Source of the DNA: an uncultured Flavobacteriales bacterium
GTDB taxonomy: Bacteria; Bacteroidota; Bacteroidia; Flavobacteriales_D; Sanyastnellaceae
DNA length: 5,230 nt
Direction: 5' to 3'
NCBI GenBank assembly: GCA_913057815.1
Contig: CAJXOV010000210.1
Coordinates: forward strand, 1 to 5,230
Program-made: the position numbers and the translations under genes
The notes under the pieces: generated by a model
Database searches by the model: none
What the model was told of the DNA's origin: nothing
What the model saw: only the letters and a program-made list of their open reading frames with translations
Shown here: positions 1-5,230 of the stretch, one piece after another
Numbering within the stretch: position 1 is the stretch's first letter
Layout: every line of letters begins with the position of its first letter

Positions 1-42
1 CCTCTCTATTCGTCGGCAGCGTCAGATGTGTATAAGAGACAG
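1..42 (+). other. Residual Nextera i5/read-1 adapter (synthetic)
   Basis: This is not genomic DNA. Positions 10-42 match the 33-base Nextera read-1 transposase adapter: TCGTCGGCAGCGTC at 10-23, then the 19-base Tn5 mosaic end AGATGTGTATAAGAGACAG at 24-42. The preceding CTCTCTAT (2-9) matches the Nextera i5 index known as S502/N502, and base 1 fits the last base of the P5 arm. Genomic sequence starts at 43. The adapter contributes six false codons (LSLIHI) and a false stop to the reverse-strand permease gene. Confidence 0.98.
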
Positions 43-426
43 ACCTATAATCGTACATAGAGATTTTTTATCCTCTCCTTTGGTTATAATAGCCGTTTCT
101 TCAATAACAGAAGAAATGAATTTAACCCCCGGAATGTCTTTAATGCCTTCTAGGTTAATGCTGTCATTATAGAGAATTTTCCCTTCGTTAATAGTAATGG
201 TAATGTCAGGATCGAACTTATTATAAAGGCCATCTACTAATTCCTCAATTCCATTAAAAGCCGAAAGAAGAATAATCATAGCCGCAGTAACACATGCCAC
301 TACAACTAGAGAAATCCCAGAAATCAAGTTGATTACATTTCTCGTTTTTTTAGAGAAAAGGTATCTAGATGCTATTTTAAAAGGAGTGGAATTCAATAGT
401 CTAAGAAGGCTTTTTTGGCCTCTCAC
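43..426 (-). CDS. LolC/E-like ABC transporter permease (FtsX/MacB type), N-terminal fragment
   Basis: This is the N-terminal 128 codons of an inner-membrane permease resembling LolC/LolE, which with an ATPase (LolD) extracts lipoproteins from the inner membrane for transfer to the outer membrane. The cytoplasmic start contains PFKIASRYLFSKK (residues 15-27) and NVINLISGIS (30-39). One long hydrophobic helix follows at about residues 32-56. Then comes the start of the periplasmic MacB-like domain (from about AFNGIEELV, 57-65). Family members are roughly 400 residues, so about two thirds is missing. The reading frame continues into the left adapter, which adds LSLIHI and a TGA at 22-24; neither is genuine. 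The longest start is GTG at 424-426, 28 bases after the methyltransferase stop. The family usually begins close to the PFKIASRYLF segment, so an internal TTG (394-396, residue 11) is an alternative start. Assignment to LolC/E rather than another FtsX-fold permease is from N-terminal similarity only. Confidence 0.8.
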
Positions 427-433
427 AAAGCTA
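426..433 (-). promoter_or_regulatory. Possible Bacteroidota -7 element before the permease gene
   Basis: Read on the minus strand this is TAGCTTTG, an exact match to the TAnnTTTG -7 consensus of the Bacteroidota primary sigma factor. I found no TTG at the usual -33 spacing; the nearest is 28 bases upstream. The motif's last base is the first base of the GTG start. If it is active, transcription would begin inside the longest reading frame and favour a downstream start. An 8-base motif with two free positions occurs by chance, so this is weak. Confidence 0.25.
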
Positions 434-454
434 AAGTAGCCTATTAATAATTAA

Positions 455-1261
455 TTATTTCCAAGCTTTAACTACTAGACCAGTTCCAGTTCTATGAGCA
501 CTTCTTACGTCCAGCATGTTCAGTACAAATGCTATAGGATAAGTGATTAAGTAATAGAATGGAAGTATGATTAAAAATGCCTTAGATACATTCAGCATTT
601 TCATAGGATATTTCATTGAAAGTCTCCAGCTAATCTTTCCTGGAGCACCATAAGAATAATGCGTTTTAACTTTAGAGAAACCTGCTCTTTTTAGTTTTTC
701 CTTAATCTCATCTAGAGCATAACCGTCTCTAGCATGTTCTTCTATAAAAGAAGTGTCAGAATCTTCATGAACATCACTACCACCTTGGTCAGATGGAGTA
801 GATATCAATAGCATTCCTCCATCTACTAAAGCATCACATATATTAGCCATCACTTTTACATCATCTTCTATGTGTTCCATTACATCTACACATAGGCAAA
901 GGTGAAAAGTGTTAGGCTTTTTAAATTCTAAAAGATCTTCTACTTTGAAAACTACGTTTTCTACTTTGGTAGCTCTAAAGAACTGATTGCATTCAGATAC
1001 TTGATCCTCTTTAACATCTACTCCTAAAATACATGCAGTAGGAAACTTTTTTTTCATGTGGTACGTGTACTGTCCAAATCCGAATCCTGCATCTAAAATT
1101 TTGGGATTCTCTGGAGAGTCTTTTTTCCACTTGGCTAATTCTCTATGCACATGCCACGTTCGTAATAAAAGAAGGTCTAAGAGTTTATAAAATACTTTTC
1201 TGAGAAAAGGACTCTTATTAAAGAATCCTCCAACGGTTTTTTTAATAGGATCGTAATGCAT
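455..1261 (-). CDS. Class I SAM-dependent methyltransferase with C-terminal hydrophobic segment
   Basis: This 268-residue protein is probably an S-adenosylmethionine-dependent methyltransferase with a Rossmann fold. The SAM-binding motif I is ILDAGFGFGQ (55-64), with D57, G59, G61 and G63. The acidic motif II is GVD (80-82, D82), the adenine-side motif is VEDL (107-110), and the motif IV region is CVDVMEHIEDD (124-134). LVDGGMLLISTPSD (145-158) is the usual post-IV strand. EEHARDGY (174-181) resembles a segment I associate with Bacteroidota methyltransferases of the ubiquinone/sugar-methylation superfamily. A hydrophobic stretch at about 226-250 suggests membrane association, perhaps acting on a lipid or envelope glycan. 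The substrate cannot be told from sequence. The ATG (1259-1261) is two bases after the rbfA stop, implying co-transcription and probably coupled translation. It lies between rbfA and the lipoprotein-export permease. Confidence 0.87.
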   Translation of the reverse strand: MHYDPIKKTVGGFFNKSPFLRKVFYKLLDLLLLRTWHVHRELAKWKKDSPENPKILDAGFGFGQYTYHMKKKFPTACILGVDVKEDQVSECNQFFRATKVENVVFKVEDLLEFKKPNTFHLCLCVDVMEHIEDDVKVMANICDALVDGGMLLISTPSDQGGSDVHEDSDTSFIEEHARDGYALDEIKEKLKRAGFSKVKTHYSYGAPGKISWRLSMKYPMKMLNVSKAFLIILPFYYLITYPIAFVLNMLDVRSAHRTGTGLVVKAWK

Positions 1262-1263
1262 GG

Positions 1264-1596
1264 CTATTTTAATAATTCATCAATCTGCGCAGCCAGATCC
1301 AATGAGTCGTCAATTTTAAAAGTTAATAGAGGAATAATTCTCATGGTCTTTCCTACTCGTTGACCTAGGAGTTTTCTTACTTTCCAGTTATGCACATTGA
1401 TCATCTTAAGATCAGCTTTGATGTCTTTGCTAGCCATTATGCTCAAGAAAACATTGGCGTTGGCTAGATCTGGAGTAATTCTAACATGAGTTACTGTAAT
1501 GAATCTACCATTGAAGAGAATATTACTTTCTCTTTGAAAAATGGTGGCTAATTCTCTTCTAAGAAGACTTTGTATTTTTTGCTGACGTATACTCAT
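1264..1596 (-). CDS. rbfA: 30S ribosome-binding factor A
   Basis: RbfA is a small KH-fold protein that binds the 30S subunit near helix 1 of 16S rRNA and assists late maturation and cold adaptation. The protein is 110 residues from the ATG at 1594-1596, which fits the family's 100-130. Family signatures are the N-terminal helix RQQKIQSLLRRELATIFQRE, the core strand HVRITPDLANANVFLSIM (including the conserved PDL), and the C-terminal RVGKTMRIIPLLTFKIDDS. The last matches the usual R..P.L.F..D pattern, followed by a terminal helix. A longer form beginning at TTG (1606-1608) adds MQPQ. I prefer the ATG because the family starts close to this helix and because that TTG lies within a likely -7 promoter element. 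The gene follows hflX after 17 bases and precedes the methyltransferase by two. Confidence 0.93.
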   Translation of the reverse strand: MSIRQQKIQSLLRRELATIFQRESNILFNGRFITVTHVRITPDLANANVFLSIMASKDIKADLKMINVHNWKVRKLLGQRVGKTMRIIPLLTFKIDDSLDLAAQIDELLK

Positions 1597-1605
1597 TTGA
1601 GGCTG

Positions 1606-1613
1606 CAAAGGTA
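1606..1613 (-). promoter_or_regulatory. Bacteroidota -7 promoter element before rbfA
   Basis: The minus strand reads TACCTTTG followed by C, an exact TAnnTTTG and the same octamer found upstream of the whole operon. No TTG is present at the expected -33 distance. It sits directly against the hflX stop (1614-1616), 9 bases before the rbfA ATG. If used, it would give rbfA and downstream genes their own transcript with a very short or absent leader. Confidence 0.4.
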
Positions 1614-2837
1614 CTAATAATAAAAGTTGTTATAAGGATATCTTTCTTGGTGAAGTAATTTCACTTTATCATAAAGCTTGGCTTTAAGTTCGTCTATGTT
1701 CATCTTATTCAAAGCCGAAACAAAAATCACTTGTTCTTCTCCTAAATTAGATACCCAAGATTTTTTAAGAGTCTCTATTAAATTTTGCTTTAACTCGGAA
1801 GATTGAATATTGTTATCCTCATCTAACCAGTCTACAGCATCTATTTTATTAGCTACTACTATAATCGGCTTATCGGATCCGTGAATTTCAGACAATGTTT
1901 CATTCACTGTTTTATAATGATCCTCAAAGTTCTTATGACTCACGTCTATCACATGTATAAGAAGATCGGCCTCAGTAGTCTCTACTAAGGTAGATTTAAA
2001 ACTTTCGACTAGTTGGTGAGGGAGTTTTCTTATAAATCCAACAGTGTCTGCCATTAAAAAAGGCAAGTTTTCGAATACCACTTTTCTCACAGTAGTGTCT
2101 AGCGTAGCAAAAAGTTTATTCTCAGCAAAAACTTTACTTTTAGCTATAGTGTTCATTAATGTTGATTTTCCAACATTCGTGTATCCCACCAGTGCCACTC
2201 TTATTAAAGCACCTCTATTTCCTCGTTGAGTAGTTTTTTGTTTATCTATTTTTTCAAGGTCTTTTTTAAGCCTGTGAATCTTATCTCTAATGATCCTTCT
2301 ATCTGTTTCAATCTCTGTTTCACCAGGTCCTTTCATTCCTATTCCACCTTTCTGTTTGGAAAGGTGAGTCCATAACCTAGTAAGGCGAGGAAGTAAGTAT
2401 TGAAGTTGGGCTAATTCTACTTGAACTCTGGCATGAGCGGTTTGTGCGCGCGCTGCAAAAATGTCTAGAATAAGATTACTTCTATCCATCACTTTAATCT
2501 GATGTTCAGCAAATTCATCAGGGTTAAACTTGTTCTGTAAGTTTCTTATTTGAGCAGGAGAAAGTTCATCATCGAATATGACACAGTCTATTTGGTTGTA
2601 CTCTACATAATCAGCTATTTCCTGTAATTTCCCTTCCCCTACAAAAGTCTTAGAATTAGGGCGTTCCATTTTTTGAGTATACCTCTTTAACACTACAGCA
2701 TCTGCTGTTTGTGCTAAAAATTCTAACTCATCCATGTAGTCCTTTAAATCTGCTTCAGTTTGACGTTGAGTGATAACGCCTATAAGAATAGCAGTTTCTT
2801 TTTCTAAGGCAGTTTCATATGATTTTTCGATACTCAT
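1614..2837 (-). CDS. hflX: Ribosome-associated GTPase HflX
   Basis: HflX is a cytoplasmic GTPase of the Obg/HflX (TRAFAC) class that binds the 50S subunit and splits stalled or stress-arrested 70S ribosomes. At 407 residues it has normal length. The N-terminal HflX domain covers about 17-115, including FVGEGKLQEI (65-74) and FDDELSPAQIRNLQ (88-101). The linker helices carry the family hallmark GGIGMKGPGETEIETDRR (164-181). The G domain is complete: G1 GYTNVGKST (218-226), G2 threonines T248-T249 in LDTTVRK, G3 DTVG (264-267), G4 NKID (330-333), and G5 SALN (374-377). The C-terminus ends RYPYNNFYY, the aromatic tail usual in Bacteroidota HflX. The ATG (2835-2837) overlaps the cytochrome c stop as ATGA, implying translational coupling. 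No frameshift or missing GTPase residue is visible. Confidence 0.97.
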   Translation of the reverse strand: MSIEKSYETALEKETAILIGVITQRQTEADLKDYMDELEFLAQTADAVVLKRYTQKMERPNSKTFVGEGKLQEIADYVEYNQIDCVIFDDELSPAQIRNLQNKFNPDEFAEHQIKVMDRSNLILDIFAARAQTAHARVQVELAQLQYLLPRLTRLWTHLSKQKGGIGMKGPGETEIETDRRIIRDKIHRLKKDLEKIDKQKTTQRGNRGALIRVALVGYTNVGKSTLMNTIAKSKVFAENKLFATLDTTVRKVVFENLPFLMADTVGFIRKLPHQLVESFKSTLVETTEADLLIHVIDVSHKNFEDHYKTVNETLSEIHGSDKPIIVVANKIDAVDWLDEDNNIQSSELKQNLIETLKKSWVSNLGEEQVIFVSALNKMNIDELKAKLYDKVKLLHQERYPYNNFYY

Positions 2838-3151
2838 TTATGATCTCTAAATTGAAAGGCATAAGTAGAAACTAAATCGATTTCTTTCTCAGTCAATCGT
2901 TCTTTAAATGCGGGCATTTGTCGCATGCCATTTGAAACTAATACTTTTATTTCGTCTTTCGAGATCACTGATTCCGTAAGTTTTTTTGCACCGCTGAGTT
3001 GTTTCTCACCATTCAAACCATGACACAGGGCACAGTTCTGCTGGAAAATGATTTCCTCTTTGTTGTTAGATTTTCCTTTTTCAGATTGACATGTTATAAG
3101 TGAAAATCCTAAAACGAAAACCACACAAAAAATAAGTGTTTTAAGCGCCAT
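2834..3151 (-). CDS. Small mono-heme cytochrome c, probable lipoprotein
   Basis: This 105-residue exported class I cytochrome c is probably an electron carrier or small redox domain on the periplasmic side. Residues 1-20 form a hydrophobic signal sequence. LITC (18-21) is an imperfect lipobox: C21 is preceded by T instead of the usual G/A/S, so lipidation is likely but not certain. The heme-attachment motif is CALCH (C40, C43, H44) within FQQNCALCHGLNGEK. The likely distal heme ligand is M79 in RQMPAF, and the C-terminal helix carries LTEKEIDLVSTYAF. Only one CxxCH is present, so one covalent heme is expected. The ATG overlaps the 3' end of the upstream membrane gene by 11 bases, and the TGA overlaps the hflX start. 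The overlap with a polytopic membrane protein that has in-helix histidines suggests the two work as a redox pair. The electron donor and acceptor are unknown. Confidence 0.9.
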   Translation of the reverse strand: MALKTLIFCVVFVLGFSLITCQSEKGKSNNKEEIIFQQNCALCHGLNGEKQLSGAKKLTESVISKDEIKVLVSNGMRQMPAFKERLTEKEIDLVSTYAFQFRDHK

Positions 3152-3590
3152 AATAAACTTTCATGTAAAGTGAAAGACTAATAATAGCAGCAGATATGGC
3201 ATATGACCAAAGCAAAATTTTGAATTTTTTAAAATCTTGATTAGCTCTCTTAGCTCTGGAATATCCTACAGTTAATACGGCTATTGCCACTAGCATTAGC
3301 ATCAAATGCTCCACAGCAAAATAACGAAATACGGTATTTTTCATATCTGGTCCACTAGCCAATTCATTGGGGTAATTTGCAGGTGAAATGAAATACAATA
3401 CCAATCCAGTAACCAACTGCAAATGAGACAATATTAATGTCCAAAGAGCACCTCTTTTATCCCAGACACTGAAATTTCTATTCTTTGTCCATCCGAGAAT
3501 AAAGCGAATTATAGCAAAGGTGACTACCAATAATAGGAGGTATCGAAACCCACCATGTGTATGCTTTAGAATGTTATAAAATGTGTCCAT
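3141..3590 (-). CDS. Four-helix integral membrane protein, cytochrome-b-like
   Basis: This is a 149-residue inner-membrane protein with four predicted hydrophobic helices at about 15-34, 47-69, 92-111 and 124-142. Histidines lie at or in the helices: H10 and H12 in LKHTHGGFRY, H56 in LSHLQLVTG, and H95 in FAVEHLMLM. Similar flavobacterial proteins, as I recall them, start with a K-H-x-H-x-G-x-R segment and carry the HLQL and VEHLMM motifs; they are often labelled 'cytochrome B' without experiment. The histidine placement fits b-heme ligation, but this is inference. The ATG at 3588-3590 gives a conventional N-terminus, and no Shine-Dalgarno sequence precedes it. It is the first gene of the minus-strand cluster and overlaps the cytochrome c gene by 11 bases, supporting a membrane redox module. 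It could instead be a non-heme structural membrane protein. Confidence 0.8.
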   Translation of the reverse strand: MDTFYNILKHTHGGFRYLLLLVVTFAIIRFILGWTKNRNFSVWDKRGALWTLILSHLQLVTGLVLYFISPANYPNELASGPDMKNTVFRYFAVEHLMLMLVAIAVLTVGYSRAKRANQDFKKFKILLWSYAISAAIISLSLYMKVYYGA

Positions 3591-3613
3591 TAAAAGTTAG
3601 GTTTATTGCTCCG

Positions 3614-3621
3614 CAAAGGTA
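3614..3621 (-). promoter_or_regulatory. Bacteroidota -7 promoter element for the minus-strand operon
   Basis: The minus strand reads TACCTTTG followed by C, matching the Bacteroidota -7 consensus TAnnTTTG exactly. It is 23 bases upstream of the ATG of the membrane protein gene, so a transcript would have a leader of roughly 15-20 bases. I see no TTG 17-23 bases upstream; one occurs only 12 bases away. Its position in the divergent intergenic region, ahead of the first gene of a tight cluster, makes it the most credible promoter in the window. Confidence 0.55.
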
Positions 3622-3731
3622 CAAAGCCTAACCCAATCAGAGTGCACTATTCTGGCAATTATCCTTTTATAAAAGTTATAGAAGTACAATTTAGTTTCAA
3701 TAAATTTCAGTAAATCTAAATGTCTCTAAAA

Positions 3732-3765
3732 TTGGGAATGATGTAAAATGATGTTTATTAGTTTG
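3732..3765 (+). promoter_or_regulatory. Weak candidate promoter for the secreted-protein gene
   Basis: TTG at 3732-3734 and TTAGTTTG at 3758-3765 are separated by 23 bases. They resemble the Bacteroidota -33 TTG and -7 TAnnTTTG arrangement, with one mismatch in the -7 (TT for TA). A transcript would carry a leader of about 110 bases. This is a best-available match and not a strong one. Confidence 0.22.
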
Positions 3766-3882
3766 TTATTCGCTGATTTTGAATAAGGTAAGGATGTGCT
3801 GACATTTTCATCAGACGCAATCCCACGACCATGATCTATTTAGCCACCGTATGACAGAGGATATTAAGACAAATCAAAACAA

Positions 3883-5196
3883 ATGAATTTTAAAGTTTTT
3901 ACTCTTCTCCTATTAGTTGGATTCTGGTCCTTTCAAGGAAATTCTCAGGAAATCTGCTTTAATGGTATCGATGATGACAATGATGGACTCATAGATGGCC
4001 TTGATGATGATTGTACAGCCCAGGCAGTATGGTCGTGTGAAGGTACCGGTGTTATTATGAAAGCCACCAGTGTGTACACATTAAACTTCACCACAGGTGC
4101 AGTTACCTATTTAGGTGCACCCGGAAACGTTTCTCAATCTATAGGTTATAACCTTTCCGACAATTTAATATGGGGAGTGGATAATGATGGAATTGTGTTT
4201 TCTTTAGGGAGTGACTTAAGTGTTACAGAGTACCCAACTACAGGAGATCCTATTTCCGGAAGTACATCTTACAATTGTGCTGAGGTGGCTAATGATGAAT
4301 TGTTCATCTATTCCTCTTCTGAAAATGAAATTTTAAAGGTTGATATTGATTCTTCCAGTCCTACTTATTTAGAGGTTACTTCCGTGGCTATTACCGGAGT
4401 GAATTTTGCCGATTTATCGTATAACCCAATAGATGGAATGTTGTATTCTGTAGAAGGGGATAATCAGAATTTATATCAAATAGATCCTTCTGATTTAAGC
4501 ATGACTAGTTTAGGAGCCACTGGATTACCAGATGCTGATGGAGTAGTATCATTCGGAAAGTCATTTAGTGATGCTAATGGAAACTTGTTCACTTATACTA
4601 CCAAGGCAGGATACGAATTAGAGAATGAATTATTAATTCTGAAAAAAGTACATGACTATAAAGGAGGTTATGAAGCTATTGCTACAGTAGATACTTCAGT
4701 AGGAGGTGATGGAGCTTTTTGTTACTCAAATATAATTTTCACTAATGAAATTTGTGACAATGGAATTGATGATGATGGAGATGGTGATATTGATTGTGTA
4801 GATAATGACTGTGATTATTTTGTGGACTGTATGCTTATAGATGGAACTATAGCTTCCACTGATACATCTTGTAGAAGCGGTTTAGCCACTTTTCAAATGT
4901 TCTTTACAAATACTAATAACGTTACTACCACATTTGATATACAATCAAGTTTGGCTACAGGATTTGTGTTTGCTCATGATAGTTTAGATTTTTCAGATGA
5001 GGTTTCTTCTTTTAGTTTTGGTAGTAGCCCATCAGATGGAGATACAGGAAGTTTATCATGGACAGAAATTACTTTGTTAGCGGGAGAAACAGCTCGATTA
5101 TCGTATGATGCCGTAGTAGATGAGAATGCTGTTTATGGAGATTATGTTTCTACAGTTACCATTAGCGGAGCTAATTTGATTCAAACTACGTTAAGC
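3883..5196 (+). CDS. Secreted multidomain protein with Asp-rich calcium/metal-binding motifs, C-terminus missing
   Basis: This reading frame starts at ATG 3883 and stays open to the right adapter: 438 genuine codons with no stop. Residues 1-22 are a signal peptide (hydrophobic FTLLLLVGFW, ending near GNSQ). Two 22-residue Asp-rich motifs follow, at 23-44 (NGIDDDNDGLID core) and 289-310 (NGIDDDGDGDIDC core). These belong to the E-x-C-x-NGIDDDxDGxID type related to MopE-like metal-binding and thrombospondin type-3 calcium repeats. Between them (about 45-288) lies a beta-propeller-like region resembling DUF6923-type domains, with LNFTTGAVTYLG (67-78) and SYNPIDGMLYSV (179-190). Residues 311-438 look like an Ig-fold/DUF11-like beta domain. 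Bacteroidota proteins of this build are typically surface or secreted adhesin-like proteins exported by type IX secretion. The expected C-terminal sorting signal would lie beyond the window. The start is preceded by an A-rich stretch, the usual context in this phylum. The specific ligand or function is unknown. Confidence 0.85.
3949..4014 (+). repeat. Asp-rich metal-binding motif, copy 1
   Basis: This encodes residues 23-44 of the secreted protein, directly after the predicted signal-peptide cleavage site. Cysteines C25 and C44 bracket NGIDDDNDGLID. The middle cysteine seen in copy 2 is G39 here. The regularly spaced Asp/Asn side chains suggest calcium coordination. Confidence 0.75.
4747..4812 (+). 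repeat. Asp-rich metal-binding motif, copy 2
   Basis: This encodes residues 289-310, the same 22-residue length as copy 1, with C291, C305 and C310 around NGIDDDGDGDIDC. It keeps the canonical third cysteine. It separates the propeller-like region from the downstream beta domain. Confidence 0.78.
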
Positions 5197-5230
5197 CTGT
5201 CTCTTATACACATCTCCGAGCCCACGAGAC
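5197..5230 (+). other. Residual Nextera read-2 adapter (synthetic)
   Basis: This is the reverse complement of the 34-base Nextera read-2 transposase adapter. It consists of the inverted 19-base mosaic end CTGTCTCTTATACACATCT (5197-5215) followed by CCGAGCCCACGAGAC. The window ends exactly where the i7 index would begin. It is not genomic, and it extends the secreted-protein frame with false residues (LSLIHISEPTR). Confidence 0.98.

Larger units (their letters stand above)
3591..3882. other. Divergent intergenic region (292 bases)
   Basis: This region separates the minus-strand operon from the plus-strand secreted-protein gene. It holds the operon's -7 element at 3614-3621 and a weaker plus-strand candidate at 3758-3765. 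The middle (about 3660-3790) is very AT-rich. The stretch at about 3795-3860 is less AT-rich and contains two very short reading frames leading into the downstream start. I see no tRNA, riboswitch, rho-independent terminator or repeat here. Confidence 0.7.

Noticed and set aside
446..459. 14-base perfect palindrome AATAATTAATTATT in the methyltransferase-permease junction
   Set aside because: It is made only of A and T in AT-rich DNA, partly covers the methyltransferase stop, and has no GC stem or operator-like context.
455..1261. Methyltransferase as a DNA-modification enzyme
   Set aside because: It lacks a DPPY-type or PC-type catalytic motif. The motifs fit small-molecule or lipid/sugar class I methyltransferases, and no restriction partner is nearby.
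2044..2229. A 61-codon plus-strand reading frame
   Set aside because: It lies wholly inside hflX, antisense to its GTPase domain, and its translation resembles no family I know. It is a shadow of a well-supported gene.
3798..3814. Possible hairpin (CTGA ... TCAG) in the divergent intergenic region
   Set aside because: The stem is only four bases and is not followed by a T-run. It is too weak for a terminator or structured RNA.
43..5196. A hidden defence, CRISPR or biosynthetic system
   Set aside because: All coding sequence is accounted for by a redox pair, ribosome factors, a methyltransferase, a permease and a secreted protein. No repeat array, nuclease, toxin-antitoxin pair or phage gene is visible.
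24..5215. Perfect 19-base terminal inverted repeats suggesting a mobile element
   Set aside because: They are the engineered Tn5 mosaic ends of the Nextera kit, joined to known adapter arms. No transposase gene is present between them.

Overview
This 5230-base window is a short bacterial contig with Illumina Nextera (engineered Tn5) library adapter still attached at both ends. Positions 1-42 and 5197-5230 are synthetic, so the biological sequence is 43-5196. Both outermost genes are cut off where the adapter begins. The left gene appears to have a stop codon, but that stop lies inside adapter sequence.

The DNA looks like Bacteroidota (Flavobacteriia-like). It is AT-rich, and no gene has a clear Shine-Dalgarno sequence. 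Bacteroidota-type -7 promoter elements (TAnnTTTG) lie in front of several genes. HflX ends in the aromatic tail typical of the phylum, and the right-hand gene encodes a secreted Asp-rich/Cys protein of a type common there. The species cannot be named from this sequence.

Layout: positions 43-3590 hold six genes, all on the minus strand and tightly packed. In transcription order they are a four-helix membrane protein (cytochrome-b-like), a lipoprotein-like mono-heme cytochrome c, hflX, rbfA, a class I SAM methyltransferase, and the N-terminal part of a LolC/E-type (FtsX/MacB) ABC permease. The junctions are an 11-base overlap, an ATGA overlap, and gaps of about 17, 2 and 28 bases. This is consistent with one operon, with a possible extra promoter before rbfA. 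A divergent intergenic region (3591-3882) follows. From 3883 a plus-strand gene runs open through the right end; 438 codons of a secreted, multidomain, calcium-binding-motif protein are present. It has no stop codon in the window, so a search for closed ORFs would miss it.

Functionally, the operon joins a small membrane/heme redox pair to two ribosome-associated factors: HflX (ribosome splitting and rescue) and RbfA (30S maturation). It ends with an envelope methyltransferase candidate and a lipoprotein-export permease. I see no CRISPR array, tRNA, rRNA, natural mobile element or convincing new defence system. The observations most worth checking are the adapter contamination, the open-ended right gene, the membrane-histidine/cytochrome c pair, and the -7 elements that bear on start-codon choice.
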